NCBI RefSeq assembly: GCF_900187615.1
Contig: NZ_FYDO01000003.1
Coordinates: forward strand, 1-64,000
DNA length: 64,000 nucleotides
Direction of reading: 5' to 3'
DNA from: Pseudomonas sp. Irchel s3f7
GTDB taxonomy: Bacteria; Pseudomonadota; Gammaproteobacteria; Pseudomonadales; Pseudomonadaceae
The position numbers and the translations under genes are program-made. Each line of letters starts with the position of its first letter. Position 1 is the first letter of the stretch. The notes under the pieces are model-generated. The model was not told where the DNA came from. It saw nothing but the letters and a program-made list of their open reading frames with translations, and ran no database searches. This document shows, piece after piece, positions 24,944-35,103 of the stretch.

Positions 24944-25618
24944 ATGCGCGATTACAAGTGGCTCAATGAGTACTGCCTGAACCGCTTCGGTTCGGCGGCT
25001 GAACTGGAAGCCCATCTGCCCGTTCCCAAGACTCCGGCGCAACTGCGCAAGATCAGCGATGATCGCTACCTCTCGACCATGGCATTGCGCGTGTTCCGCG
25101 CCGGCCTCAAGCACAGCCTGGTGGATGCAAAATGGCCGGCCTTCGAAGAAGTGTTCTTCAAGTTCGACCCGGAAAAAGTCGTGCTGATGAGCGCCGAGCA
25201 TCTTGAGCGGCTGATGCAGGACGCGCGGATCATCCGCCATTTGGGCAAGCTCAAAAGCGTACCGCGCAATGCGCAGTTCGTGCTGGACGTGGCCCATGAG
25301 AAGGGCAGCTTCGGCGCGATGATTGCCGATTGGCCCGTGACCGATATCGTCGGGCTCTGGACCTTTCTGAAAAAACGCGGTCATCAGTTGGGCGGTTTGT
25401 CGGCGCCACGCTTCTTGCGCATGGTTGGCAAGGACACCTTTGTGCCGAGCTACGACGTGGTGGCGGCATTGAATGCGCAGAAGATCGTCGACAAGGTGCC
25501 GACCAGCTTGCGCGACCTCGCGTTGATGCAGGACGTGTTCAATCAGTGGCATGAAGAGAGTGGTGGGCGGCCGATGAGCCAGATTTCGATGATGCTGGCT
25601 TACACAGTGAACCATTGA
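24944..25618 (+). CDS. DNA-3-methyladenine glycosylase I (Tag)-like protein, divergent
   Basis: This 224-aa protein resembles Tag in its central fold: 'FEEVFFKFDPEKV' and 'LMQDARIIRHLGKL...NA' match the 'FDPVKV' and 'VQDAGIIRHRGKI' segments of E. coli Tag (recalled). The E. coli residues E38 and W46 of the base pocket align here with other residues (about R51 and H59), and the N- and C-terminal Cys/His zinc ligands are missing. It is therefore a Tag-like fold whose specificity may differ. It starts at ATG 24944 with CAGGAGAG upstream and may be co-transcribed with ttcA. Confidence 0.75.
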   Translation: MRDYKWLNEYCLNRFGSAAELEAHLPVPKTPAQLRKISDDRYLSTMALRVFRAGLKHSLVDAKWPAFEEVFFKFDPEKVVLMSAEHLERLMQDARIIRHLGKLKSVPRNAQFVLDVAHEKGSFGAMIADWPVTDIVGLWTFLKKRGHQLGGLSAPRFLRMVGKDTFVPSYDVVAALNAQKIVDKVPTSLRDLALMQDVFNQWHEESGGRPMSQISMMLAYTVNH

Positions 25619-25631
25619 GACCGAGTCGCCC

Positions 25632-25690
25632 CCATCGCTGGCAAGCCAGCTCCTACAGGTTCACCGCAAGAGCTGGCTTGCCAGCGATGG
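25632..25690. repeat. BIME: inverted REP pair
   Basis: CCATCGCTGGCAAGCCAGCT and AGCTGGCTTGCCAGCGATGG are inverted about 15 bp apart, between convergent genes. Confidence 0.85.
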
Positions 25691-25697
25691 CATCAGA

Positions 25698-26123
25698 TCA
25701 GGCGACGGAGGGGGTGCCCTCGCCAGCCAGCTTGCGGTTCAACTGATACCGCCAGCGCACGTACAGTAGCGCCGAACAGAACACCGCCAGGCTCGCGCCC
25801 ATCTCCAGCAAACCGAATATCTGTCGATTCGGGTCATAGGCGGCCAATGCGCCCTTGATGAAATACAGGTTCACCACAAAACACATCCACGAATGCCCGC
25901 GAGGACTGCCGACGATCATCCCCGGCGCCAACAGCAGCAACGGCACCAGTTCGATCAGCAGAATTACCCAGGGACGTGCGCCGTGCAGATCGGCGACTGC
26001 CAGGTAGTAAACACACAGCAGTCCCACCAGGCCGAAAAAGCACAGCAGGCTGATAACGCGCATGGCCCGAACCCGGGGTTCAAGCCATTCGATGGCGGGC
26101 AAAATCTTCGGTTTCCTGGCCAC
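25698..26123 (-). CDS. DUF2069 membrane protein
   Basis: This 141-aa protein has four predicted membrane helices (about 22-40, 50-68, 75-92 and 105-120) and matches the DUF2069 pattern. Function is unknown. The start is GTG 26123 (VARKPKILPAIEWLEPR), with GGAGGG 6 nt upstream; the longer ORF from 26180 overlaps wrbA. It lies directly behind wrbA, so it is the third gene of arsC-wrbA-DUF2069, an order also recalled for P. aeruginosa PA0947-PA0950. Confidence 0.8.
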   Translation of the reverse strand: MARKPKILPAIEWLEPRVRAMRVISLLCFFGLVGLLCVYYLAVADLHGARPWVILLIELVPLLLLAPGMIVGSPRGHSWMCFVVNLYFIKGALAAYDPNRQIFGLLEMGASLAVFCSALLYVRWRYQLNRKLAGEGTPSVA

Positions 26124-26125
26124 CT

Positions 26126-27072
<947 letters not shown>

Positions 27073-27186
27073 GAGCGGGTCGCATCTTGCGTAAGGTGGC
27101 GGCTATTCTAACTGTGCAGCGCGCAATCCAGAACCGTGAGAGGCGATGGGTCGCAGGCGCATTCAATTTTTGACAAGGAACACGAC

Positions 27187-27654
27187 ATGACAAGGCGACT
27201 GGCAGCGGCATTGGCGATCATCGGGACGTTGATGCTGGGGGGCTGCGGTAACGACTATGGCATCGACCAGAACGGTCAGAAAATCGCCAGCGAGCGCCTG
27301 GACAACCAATGGCTGGTGCTTAACTTCTGGGCCGAATGGTGCGGGCCTTGCAGAACAGAGATACCGGAGCTGAATGCCTTGGCCGAGCAGCTCAAGGACA
27401 AGAAGATCGGTGTGTTCGGGGTCAACTTCGACAACGTGCAGGGTGAAGAACTCAAAAGCGCCAGCGAGAAGCTGGGGATCAAGTTCACCGTGCTGGCGCA
27501 GGACCCTTCGGAGTTGTTCGAGCTACCACGCAGTGAGGCATTGCCGGTGACGTACATCATCGATAACAAAGGCAAGGTGCGCGAGCAATTGATGGGTGAG
27601 CAGACGGCGGCAGGGGTGGCGGCGAAGCTTGAGGCGTTGCAGGCGAAGAATTGA
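27187..27654 (+). CDS. TlpA-like thioredoxin-fold lipoprotein
   Basis: This 155-aa lipoprotein has a signal peptide with lipobox LGGC (lipidated Cys20), so it is anchored at the periplasmic side. The thioredoxin fold has the active site WCGPC (C52/C55) and a TlpA/ResA-like insertion followed by cis-Pro in 'EALPVTYIID'. It probably reduces or oxidises periplasmic thiols; the partner is unknown. It starts at ATG 27187, with AAGGA upstream. It is divergent from arsC, as in recalled PA0953. Confidence 0.88.
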   Translation: MTRRLAAALAIIGTLMLGGCGNDYGIDQNGQKIASERLDNQWLVLNFWAEWCGPCRTEIPELNALAEQLKDKKIGVFGVNFDNVQGEELKSASEKLGIKFTVLAQDPSELFELPRSEALPVTYIIDNKGKVREQLMGEQTAAGVAAKLEALQAKN

Positions 27655-27665
27655 TCAGAGAGACC

Positions 27666-27758
27666 TTGCAGGAGCCGGCTTGCTGGCGATAGCGCCAGAT
27701 CGGTCAACATTGATGTCGCCTGAAACAATGCTATCGCCGGCAAGCCGGCTCCTACAGG
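27666..27758. repeat. BIME: inverted REP pair
   Basis: TGCAGGAGCCGGCTTGCTGG and its inverse ending CCGGCTCCTACAGG flank about 45 bp between convergent genes. Confidence 0.8.
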
Positions 27759-27778
27759 TTTAGATGGTTGCGAAGGGA

Positions 27779-28183
27779 TCAACCCTCTTCGAGCCACCAA
27801 CGCAACGGCTTGCCTTCGGCCGGCCAGAAGCGCATCTGGTCGATCGGCGAAACGTCCCAGCGCTGTACATTTTCCAACGCTTGCAGGAAGCGTTTTTCCT
27901 GCTCCATCAGCGCTGGCGCACAGAGTTTGCGGGTGCTGCCGATTTTGCCGAAGCTCAGCTTGTGACCTTCGAGGGTGTAGGGCGCGAACCAGTGGTTGCA
28001 GCCGCCGTTGCCGTAAGCCCGGCCGTCTTCACCGAGGGTGATGGTCAGGTGGCTGTAATCCATCAACGGCCGCTCGCCGATCCATTCCAGAATGTAGCTG
28101 CGGTTTTGCTGCAATGGCACCGGATCGGCGGCGCAGCCCATCAGGCTGGCACCGACCATCCCGGTCAGAGCAAGGCGATTCAT
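27779..28183 (-). CDS. META-domain (HslJ-like) lipoprotein
   Basis: This 134-aa protein has a lipobox signal (LMGC, Cys about 17) and a single META/HslJ domain with 'LTITLGEDGRAYGNGGCNHWFAPYTL' and a conserved Gly-Cys-Asn. HslJ-type proteins are linked to outer-membrane stress and novobiocin resistance in E. coli, but the molecular role is not known. The ATG at 28183 overlaps the stop of the upstream gene as ATGA and has AGGAG close by; the longer frame from 28210 is rejected. Confidence 0.82.
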   Translation of the reverse strand: MNRLALTGMVGASLMGCAADPVPLQQNRSYILEWIGERPLMDYSHLTITLGEDGRAYGNGGCNHWFAPYTLEGHKLSFGKIGSTRKLCAPALMEQEKRFLQALENVQRWDVSPIDQMRFWPAEGKPLRWWLEEG

Positions 28184-28617
28184 CACGCAGGCTCCTGGCA
28201 TTTCGGGCACAGGTGTTTCTCGCCGACAGTGGTCCAGCCCAACTCGGCAATCCGCGCGGTGGCGGCAGGCTTTTCGGCCTTGTTGCCCAGTTTGGCGTCG
28301 ACCGCGAACTCGAAGCTCAGCTCTTTGGCGCAGCTGTCACAGTTGACCTGCCAGGTGTGGATCGCCAGTTCGCCGAACACCGGGCCACTGGCAACCGCGA
28401 CCCATTGGCCCGGCGGATTGATCAGGTGGCGAACCGTTTCGACGGTCAGGCGCATGGACAAGTCCTTGGCACCTTTGAGCGTCACGACCAGCACGTCATT
28501 GTTGCGAATCGAACCACCGTTGCCGGTGACTTGATAACGCCCCGGCACCAGGGCGCGGCATTCAGTGAGGGTGTGTTGCGGGTTCATCAGCGTGTAGCGG
28601 AAATCGTGTTCGACCAT
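28183..28617 (-). CDS. Conserved hypothetical protein with zinc-ribbon cysteines
   Basis: This 144-aa cytosolic protein is not one I can assign to a function. It has two Cys pairs, CDSC near residue 92 and CPKC near 138, likely one zinc site that brackets an otherwise beta-rich sequence. The ATG at 28617 (MVEHDFRYTLMNP) follows GGAGG by 3 nt. It is coupled by ATGA overlap to the META lipoprotein, so the two are co-expressed. Confidence 0.7.
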   Translation of the reverse strand: MVEHDFRYTLMNPQHTLTECRALVPGRYQVTGNGGSIRNNDVLVVTLKGAKDLSMRLTVETVRHLINPPGQWVAVASGPVFGELAIHTWQVNCDSCAKELSFEFAVDAKLGNKAEKPAATARIAELGWTTVGEKHLCPKCQEPA

Positions 28618-28694
28618 GGGTCCTCCAAATATGCGCGATATGCTAGCACGGGCTTGCACGCGACATATTGCAGGCGGGTGACCTTCGATCCGTT

Positions 28695-29687
28695 TCAGTC
28701 ACCCTCGACCTGGTTTTGCGCCGACCCCGCCGCCCAGGCTGCGATGTTCTGCAAGGTGGTGGCCGCAATCGCGTCCAGGGCTTCGCGGGTCAGGAAGGCC
28801 TGATGCGCGGTGACGATCACGTTAGGAAAGGTCAGCAGGCGCGCCAGCACGTCGTCCTGCAAGGGCAGGTCGGAACGGTCTTCGAAGAAAATTTGCGCTT
28901 CCTCTTCGTACACATCCAGCCCCAGATACCCCAGGCGACCATCCTTCAGCGCATCGATCAACGCCGGTGTATCGACCAGACCGCCGCGTCCGGTGTTGAT
29001 CAGCATTGCGCCGGGCTGCATGTGCGCCAGCGACTCGTGATTGATCAAGTGCTTGCTCTGCTCGTTGAGCGGGCAGTGCAGGCTGATGATCTGCGATTCA
29101 GCCAACAGTTGCGGCAGGCTCAGGTAGCGGGCGCCGAGGGCTTCGACCTGCGGGTTGGGGTAAGGGTCATAAGCCAGCAGTTGGCAGCCGAAACCGTTCA
29201 TGATTTTTGCGAAGGTCGCGCCGATCTGCCCGGTGCCGACCACGCCGACAGTCTTGCCGACCAGATCGAAACCGGTCAGCCCCTGAAGCCTGAAGTCCCC
29301 CTCGCGGGTGCGGTTGTAGGCGCGGTGCAGGCATCGGTTGAGGGCGAGGATCAGCGCCACCGCATGTTCAGCGACGGCATGGGGCGAATAGGCTGGAACG
29401 CGCACGATGTCCAACCCCAGGCGTTTTGCCGTGGGCAAGTCGACATGGTTGTAACCCGCCGAACGCAGAGCGATCAGGCGAGTGCCGCCTGCCGCCAGGC
29501 ATTCGAGCACCGGTGCGCTCAGGTCATCATTGATGAATGCGCAGACCACCTCGTAACCCTGGGCCAGTGCCGCGGTATCGAGGCTCAGCCGTGCCGGCTG
29601 GAAATACAGTTCGATGCCGCTCGCAGGTTCGGCACCCAGAAAACTGTCGCGATCGTAGGTCTGGCTGCTGAATAGAATCGTACGCAT
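28695..29687 (-). CDS. ldhA: D-lactate dehydrogenase LdhA (fermentative, NAD-dependent)
   Basis: LdhA reduces pyruvate to D-lactate. The 330-aa protein is a D-2-hydroxyacid dehydrogenase with the N-terminal catalytic domain 'RSAGYNHVDL', the Rossmann loop in 'VGVVGTGQIGATFAKIM' (about residues 145-160) and the catalytic Arg, Glu and His in 'LINTGRGGLVDT', 'YEEE' and 'VTAHQAFLTREAL'. The ATG at 29687 (MRTILFSSQ) has AAAGGGGAAA upstream. Its position behind gacS matches recalled PA0927-PA0928. Confidence 0.94.
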   Translation of the reverse strand: MRTILFSSQTYDRDSFLGAEPASGIELYFQPARLSLDTAALAQGYEVVCAFINDDLSAPVLECLAAGGTRLIALRSAGYNHVDLPTAKRLGLDIVRVPAYSPHAVAEHAVALILALNRCLHRAYNRTREGDFRLQGLTGFDLVGKTVGVVGTGQIGATFAKIMNGFGCQLLAYDPYPNPQVEALGARYLSLPQLLAESQIISLHCPLNEQSKHLINHESLAHMQPGAMLINTGRGGLVDTPALIDALKDGRLGYLGLDVYEEEAQIFFEDRSDLPLQDDVLARLLTFPNVIVTAHQAFLTREALDAIAATTLQNIAAWAAGSAQNQVEGD

Positions 29688-29709
29688 GATTTCCCCTTTG
29701 TCCCATTCC

Positions 29710-29793
29710 AGCAGGAGCCGGTTTGCCGGCGAAGGGGACCTCAAGTGTTTCGTGGTTCTTGAGACCGATTCGTTGGCAAGCCAGCTCCTGCAG
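29710..29793. repeat. BIME: inverted REP pair
   Basis: GCAGGAGCCGGTTTGCCGGC and GGCAAGCCAGCTCCTGCAG are imperfect inverses about 45 bp apart in the ldhA-gacS gap. Confidence 0.8.
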
Positions 29794-29842
29794 AGTTAGC
29801 GGTGAGCTTATGCCGATGTTGAAACAACGTCCTTGCGTTGCA

Positions 29843-32596
29843 TCAAGCATTCATGCGCGCCTGGGTGGCCAGACGATTGATCGCCCGGTCGAGTTCATCG
29901 AGCGCCATGTTGGCCTTCGGGTCTTGCTGCTTGAGCAGGGTTTCGCTGCGTTGGCAGGCGGCACGCAATTGCGGAACGCCACAGTAGCGGGTCGCGCCGT
30001 GCAGGCGATGGACCCGCTCGATCAGGGCGTTGTGATCATTGCTTTGCTGGGCCAGACGAATGGCTTCGCGGTCGGCTTCCAGGGAGGCCAGCAGCATCGC
30101 CAGCATATCCGCCGCCAGATCAGCCTTGCCGGCCGCCAGGCGCAAGCCTTCTTCATGGTCGAGCACCAGCAGGTCATGACCGCCGGCGTGTCCATCGTTG
30201 GAGCGCTCAGGGCTGTGGTTGCGCAGCGCCAGACCGCTCCATTTCAGGACAACCTGCGCCAGTTGCCGCTCGCTGATCGGTTTGGTCAGGTAGTCGTCCA
30301 TGCCGCTTTGCAGCAGTGCGCGTTTTTCGTTGGCCATGGCGTGCGCGGTGAGGGCGACGATGGGCAACGGCGTGCAATGCCGTTCGCTTTCCCACTGACG
30401 GATCGCCTCGGTGCTCTGGCGTCCATCCATGCCGGGCATCTGCACGTCCATCAGCACCAGATCGAACGTCTCGTTCTGCACCGCTTTGATGGCGGCGTAA
30501 CCACTATCGACGGCCAGCACCTTGGCGCCCATGTCTTCGAGCAAGGTTTGCACCAGCAGCAGATTGGCCGGGTTGTCGTCGACACACAGCACTTTCGGTG
30601 CGCGACTGGACAGCGGTTCGCTCGGCTCGCTGCGCAAGGTGCGCGGGTTGACCAGATCGGACAACGAACGGCGCAGTTTGCGGGTGCACGCCGGTTTGGC
30701 CTGGAGTTGACTGTGGGGGTTGGGCACCGAGAGATGGAACAGCGTTTGTTCCGTGGTCGGGCACAGCACCAACACTTTGCAGCCCAGGTGTTCGAGATCC
30801 CAGATGTGCTGGTTGAGGCGTTCCGGCGGCATGTCGTTGCTGGTGATCCCCAGCACCGCCAGGTCGATGGATTGTTCGGTCTGGTGAGCGCTGGTGACGC
30901 CGTTGGTCAGGCTTTCCAGCGTACTGAACGGGGTGACGGAAAGACCGCAATCTTCCAGTTGATGTTGCAACGCCTGACGCGCCAGTTCGTGGTTTTCCAG
31001 CACCGCCACCCGACGTCCGAACAGCGGCGCGCCCGGCAAGTCTTCAACGTCGTCACGGGTTTTTGGCAGGCTCAGGCTGATCCAGAACTCCGAGCCTTCG
31101 CCCGGCGTGCTGTCGACGCCGATCTCGCCGCCCATCTGTTCGATCAGACGCTTGGAAATCACCAGCCCCAGACCGGTACCGCCCGGTTGTCGCGACAGCG
31201 AGTTGTCGGCCTGACTGAACGCCTGGAACAGGGTGCGCACGTCCTGGTTCGACAGGCCGATGCCGGTGTCCTGAATACTGATGCGCAGTTGCACGCTGTC
31301 TTCGTGTTCTTCTTCGAGCATGGCGCGGGCGACGATGGTGCCTTCGCGGGTGAACTTGATTGCGTTGCTCACCAGGTTCGTGAGGATCTGCTTGAGGCGC
31401 AGCGGGTCGCCCACCAGGGACAGCGGCGTGTCGCGATAGACCAGGCTCACCAGCTCCAGCTGTTTGGCGTGGGCGGCCGGGGCCAGGATCGTCAGGGTGT
31501 CTTGCAGCAGGTCGCGCAGGTTGAACGGAATATGGTCGAGCACCAGTTTGCCGGCCTCGATTTTCGAGAAGTCGAGAATCTCGTTGATGATCCCCAGCAG
31601 GCTGTCGGCGGACTTTTCGATGGTGCCCAGGTAGTCGAGTTGGCGGGGCGTCAGCTCGCTTTTTTGCAACAGGTGAGTGAAACCGAGGATGCCGTTGAGC
31701 GGCGTGCGGATTTCGTGGCTCATGTTGGCCAGGAATTCGGACTTGATCCGGCTCGCCTCCAGGGCTTCCTTGCGCGCCAGGTCCAGTTCGATGTTCTGGA
31801 TTTCAATGGTTTCCAGGTTCTGGCGCACGTCTTCGGTGGCCTGATCGATGCTGTGCTGCAATTCTTCCTGGGCGTTTTGCAGGGTGCCGGCCATGCGGTT
31901 GATGCCGGACGCCAATTCATCCAGTTCCTGGCTGCCGAGGGGCGGCAGACGGGTTTCCAGATGGCCCTCCTTGAGCTGGGTCACGGCTTGCGTGATCTGG
32001 CTCAGTGGTCGATTGATGCTTCGGCCCATGCGCAGCGCCAGCAACGCCGCACCGATGAGCCCGGCACCGATCATCAGCAGGCTGGCGAACAGACTGCGAT
32101 AACCGCGCAACAGCATGCCGCTGTGGGACAGTTCCAGTTCGACCCAACCCAGCAGGCGCTCGGTTTCTTCGGGGATGACCGCTCCGGCCAGGTTGCGATG
32201 TTTGCCGAATACCGGCATCAGGTAGCGAGTCGCATCACTGCCGCTGCGATGCAGCATTTGCGTGCCGTTACCCAATGGCGATTGATTGAGCATGCTCGGG
32301 CCGGCGTGGGCGAGTGGAGTGCGGTCGGGAGCGAGGAGGGTGACGGCGCGTACGTCGGACTGTTCCAGGGCTTGTGTGGCGATGCGTTCCAGCAACTCGT
32401 TGTCCTGATGGCTCAGGGCCGGTGCTGCCAGAGGGGCCAGTTGCTCGGTGATCATCTCACCGCGTTGCATCAATTGGGTCTGCAGGTCGGACTGTTGCAT
32501 CCAGATGAAGTAACCGCCCAGCACCAACGCCATCAGGCTGGTCGGCAACAGGGTCAGCAACAGCACGCGGCCTTTAATCCCCAGTTTCTTGAGCAC
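29843..32596 (-). CDS. gacS: Unorthodox sensor histidine kinase GacS
   Basis: GacS is the global sensor that activates GacA and so the rsm small RNAs and secondary metabolism. The 917-aa protein has membrane helices at about 13-33 and 168-187, a periplasmic region between them, a HAMP linker and then DHp H294, HATPase, receiver D717 and Hpt H863. These counted positions equal the canonical GacS phosphorelay residues. The start is GTG 32596, with AGGAG upstream, which gives exactly 917 aa. It is divergent from the PirRS-like pair. Confidence 0.97.
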   Translation of the reverse strand: MLKKLGIKGRVLLLTLLPTSLMALVLGGYFIWMQQSDLQTQLMQRGEMITEQLAPLAAPALSHQDNELLERIATQALEQSDVRAVTLLAPDRTPLAHAGPSMLNQSPLGNGTQMLHRSGSDATRYLMPVFGKHRNLAGAVIPEETERLLGWVELELSHSGMLLRGYRSLFASLLMIGAGLIGAALLALRMGRSINRPLSQITQAVTQLKEGHLETRLPPLGSQELDELASGINRMAGTLQNAQEELQHSIDQATEDVRQNLETIEIQNIELDLARKEALEASRIKSEFLANMSHEIRTPLNGILGFTHLLQKSELTPRQLDYLGTIEKSADSLLGIINEILDFSKIEAGKLVLDHIPFNLRDLLQDTLTILAPAAHAKQLELVSLVYRDTPLSLVGDPLRLKQILTNLVSNAIKFTREGTIVARAMLEEEHEDSVQLRISIQDTGIGLSNQDVRTLFQAFSQADNSLSRQPGGTGLGLVISKRLIEQMGGEIGVDSTPGEGSEFWISLSLPKTRDDVEDLPGAPLFGRRVAVLENHELARQALQHQLEDCGLSVTPFSTLESLTNGVTSAHQTEQSIDLAVLGITSNDMPPERLNQHIWDLEHLGCKVLVLCPTTEQTLFHLSVPNPHSQLQAKPACTRKLRRSLSDLVNPRTLRSEPSEPLSSRAPKVLCVDDNPANLLLVQTLLEDMGAKVLAVDSGYAAIKAVQNETFDLVLMDVQMPGMDGRQSTEAIRQWESERHCTPLPIVALTAHAMANEKRALLQSGMDDYLTKPISERQLAQVVLKWSGLALRNHSPERSNDGHAGGHDLLVLDHEEGLRLAAGKADLAADMLAMLLASLEADREAIRLAQQSNDHNALIERVHRLHGATRYCGVPQLRAACQRSETLLKQQDPKANMALDELDRAINRLATQARMNA

Positions 32597-32789
32597 GCCT
32601 CTCTCCTGCATCCAGCCATTTATAAACCTGCACTTGCGTGCGGCAAACACCACGTGCGCAGTGTAGCGACTTGCTTGCAGGCAATCTTCGTAAAATTGAT
32701 GTCGTCGTTCGTCGGCCAGTGCGGTGGATTGGCGTTATGGGCCAACCGTGGGTTGCCCCGGCTGCAGCAATCTTGAATAATCGCTCAAC

Positions 32790-32804
32790 TGAGAATTATT
32801 TGCA
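32790..32804 (+). promoter_or_regulatory. Fur-box-like site before the pirR-like gene
   Basis: TGAGAATTATTTGCA matches the 7-1-7 Fur motif TGATAATNATTATCA at 11 of 14 fixed positions. It lies only 7 bp before the ATG at 32812, so it would also overlap the ribosome binding site. PirRS in P. aeruginosa is iron-regulated. Confidence 0.5.
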
Positions 32805-32811
32805 GATAGTC

Positions 32812-33531
32812 ATGACTCCCATTGCTGCCAGCCATCCCCGAATCCTGTCCATCGAAGACGACCTCGTTCTCGGTGCCTATGTTCACGAGCATCTGGACCG
32901 CAGCGGTTTTCAGGTGACCTGGTGCAAGAACGGTCAGGAAGGCCTGACCATGGCCCGCGAGCAACCGTTCGATGTGGTGCTGATGGATATTCTGCTGCCG
33001 GGCATGGACGGTCTGGCCGTGTTGACTCAACTGCGTCAGAGCCATTCCACTCCGGTGTTGCTGATGTCGGCCCTGGGCGCGGAGGCGGATCGCATCAGCG
33101 GCTTTCGACTCGGTGCCGACGACTACCTGCCCAAGCCATTCAGCATGGTGGAGTTGCGGGTGCGCATCGAAGCGATTCTGCGGCGGGTGGCCCTCGACCG
33201 TCGGCCTGCTCCGGTCGCCGTTGTGTCGTCGATGGACAGCCTGCGTTTCGACGAAGAGCATTTCGATGCCTTTTATGGCGAGCGCCCGGCCGGCCTGACC
33301 CGCAGCGAGTACCGATTGCTCGATACGCTGTACCGCAGCGTTGATGAAGTCTTGAGCAAAGCCTTCCTTTATCAACACGTGTTGCAACGTGGTTATGCCG
33401 CCCATGATCGCAGCCTGGACATGCACATCAGTCAGATCCGTCGCAAGCTCAAGGCCATCGATTACACCGAGCGCGAAGTGCGCACGGTCTGGGGCAAGGG
33501 TTACATCTTGAGCGCAGCCGATGAAATGTAA
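32812..33531 (+). CDS. Response regulator, PirR-like (OmpR family)
   Basis: This 239-aa OmpR-family regulator has receiver phospho-acceptor D59 (VLMDILLPG) and a C-terminal winged helix (about 140-236). Its place after gacS matches PA0929 (pirR), the ferric-enterobactin regulator in P. aeruginosa. However, the target receptor gene pirA is not present, since cysM follows the kinase directly, so PirR function is an inference. It starts at ATG 32812, with a Fur-box-like site before it, and overlaps the kinase by 11 nt. Confidence 0.88.
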   Translation: MTPIAASHPRILSIEDDLVLGAYVHEHLDRSGFQVTWCKNGQEGLTMAREQPFDVVLMDILLPGMDGLAVLTQLRQSHSTPVLLMSALGAEADRISGFRLGADDYLPKPFSMVELRVRIEAILRRVALDRRPAPVAVVSSMDSLRFDEEHFDAFYGERPAGLTRSEYRLLDTLYRSVDEVLSKAFLYQHVLQRGYAAHDRSLDMHISQIRRKLKAIDYTEREVRTVWGKGYILSAADEM

Positions 33532-34936
33532 TTTGCCGGGCCGGCATTCGCTGTTCTGGAAACTGGCCTGTTTGCTGGTGGCATTCTGTCTGCTGATGAT
33601 CTGGCTGAGCTGGTCCTGGGGCCGCTACATGGAGCAGCGAAACCAGTTCCTCTCCGATGAGGCTCGGGGCACGTTGACGCGCTATGCCGCGCAGGCTGAG
33701 CAGGCATGGGAGAGGGGCCAGAACGCGGGTGTCGATGCCTGGTTGCAGGACATGCAGCAGCGCGAAGCGAGCTGGATCGGGGTCGTAGGCGGGGATTTGC
33801 AGTCGTTGAGCGAGCATCCGCTGACCGACAAGGAGATTGAGCGCCTGACCTTCCTGCGCGGCCTCGACTGGCCGATCCACAAGAAAGGCCGGCCATGGAT
33901 GCGGGTACCGTTTCCCGGCGATCCGTCGGTCGGCAGTCTGGTGATCGAACTGCCCCAGCGCTTCGTGCCCGGTCGTTATCGGGTGTTGTGGCGCGTGATC
34001 ACCAACGGCGTGATTCCGGGCCTGTTCACCTTGCTGCTGTGTGTCGGCCTGTACCGTTTGCTGGTAGTACCACTCAACAGTCTGCGTGCCCAGGCCAACG
34101 CCTGGCGTGCCGATCAGCTCAATGTGCGGTTATCGAGTCGAACCACCAATCGTTCAGATGAACTCGGTGAGCTGGGCAGGGCGTTCGATCACATGTCCGA
34201 ACGCTTGCAAACCACGGTTGCGTTACAGCAGCAGTTGCTGCGCGATCTGTCCCATGAGTTGCGCACGCCGTTGAGCCGACTGCGGGTGGCCAGTGAAAGC
34301 GAGCAAGGCCTGGAGCAATTGCGCGAACGCATCGGTCGCGAAGTCGATGGCATGCAGCGTCTGGTGGAAGACACACTGCAACTGGCCTGGCTCGACACCG
34401 AGCGAGCCCGATTACCCGACGAATCGATTCAGATCCAGGCGTTATGGGAAATGCTCACGGAAAACGCCTGCTATGAAAGTGGCTGGCCGGCGGCGCAGCT
34501 GCAATGCTCGGTGGATTCATCCTGCTGGGTTCGCGGTCATCTCAACACGCTGGCCCAGGCGCTGGAAAACATCCTGCGAAACGCGATTCGCCATTCGCCC
34601 GAAGGGGGCGTCGTCCGGCTTGGTGGGCAGCGTGATGGGGAATTCTGGCACCTGTGGCTGGAAGACCAGGGGGGCGGGGTGGCAGAAACCGATCTGGAGC
34701 GGATCTTCCTGCCGTTCACCCGACTCGATGGCTCACGTCCCGGCGACGGTGGCTTTGGCCTGGGCTTGAGCATCGCCAGAAACGCAGTGCAACGTCAGGG
34801 CGGGCAACTGTGGGCGCAGAACACCGGGACCGGGTTGTGCCTGAATATGCGTCTGCTTGCGGATGTTGATCGTGCCAGCGCCGACGTCATCGCGGGCGAG
34901 CCCGCAGTGACCGTGTTTCAACCGCAAAGTGTGTGA
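33521..34936 (+). CDS. Sensor histidine kinase, PirS-like
   Basis: This 471-aa kinase has membrane helices near residues 13-32 and 160-185 with a periplasmic sensor between, a HAMP linker, DHp H245 (RDLSHELRTPLSRLR), and HATPase with 'ALENILRNAIRHS' and 'FGLGLSIA'. The 11-nt overlap (start 33521, regulator stop 33531) couples it to the PirR-like regulator. Its homologue PA0930 (PirS) senses iron-siderophore conditions. Confidence 0.88.
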   Translation: MKCNLPGRHSLFWKLACLLVAFCLLMIWLSWSWGRYMEQRNQFLSDEARGTLTRYAAQAEQAWERGQNAGVDAWLQDMQQREASWIGVVGGDLQSLSEHPLTDKEIERLTFLRGLDWPIHKKGRPWMRVPFPGDPSVGSLVIELPQRFVPGRYRVLWRVITNGVIPGLFTLLLCVGLYRLLVVPLNSLRAQANAWRADQLNVRLSSRTTNRSDELGELGRAFDHMSERLQTTVALQQQLLRDLSHELRTPLSRLRVASESEQGLEQLRERIGREVDGMQRLVEDTLQLAWLDTERARLPDESIQIQALWEMLTENACYESGWPAAQLQCSVDSSCWVRGHLNTLAQALENILRNAIRHSPEGGVVRLGGQRDGEFWHLWLEDQGGGVAETDLERIFLPFTRLDGSRPGDGGFGLGLSIARNAVQRQGGQLWAQNTGTGLCLNMRLLADVDRASADVIAGEPAVTVFQPQSV

Positions 34937-34949
34937 TCACTGCGCAACC

Positions 34950-34977
34950 TTTAGGAGCGAGCACGCTCGCGATGAGG
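34950..34977. repeat. Single REP element
   Basis: TTAGGAGCGAGCACGCTCGC is a slightly diverged copy of the GTAGGAGCGAGC...GCTCGCGA REP. Confidence 0.75.
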
Positions 34978-35103
34978 CCCTCAAAATCAATACACATTCC
35001 CGCCTTATTCCCATAAACCATAAGCACCGTACTTTGCGTGATATGGCCTTGCGAGGTTTGCCGGTATGATAGTCGCCCCCGCAGTCTGGATTGCGAATAC
35101 GCC

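Noticed and set aside
29723-32776. A 1017-aa open frame antisense to gacS
   Set aside because: It mirrors gacS and runs into both flanking regions; its composition (His/Gln/Arg-rich) is that of an antisense shadow.
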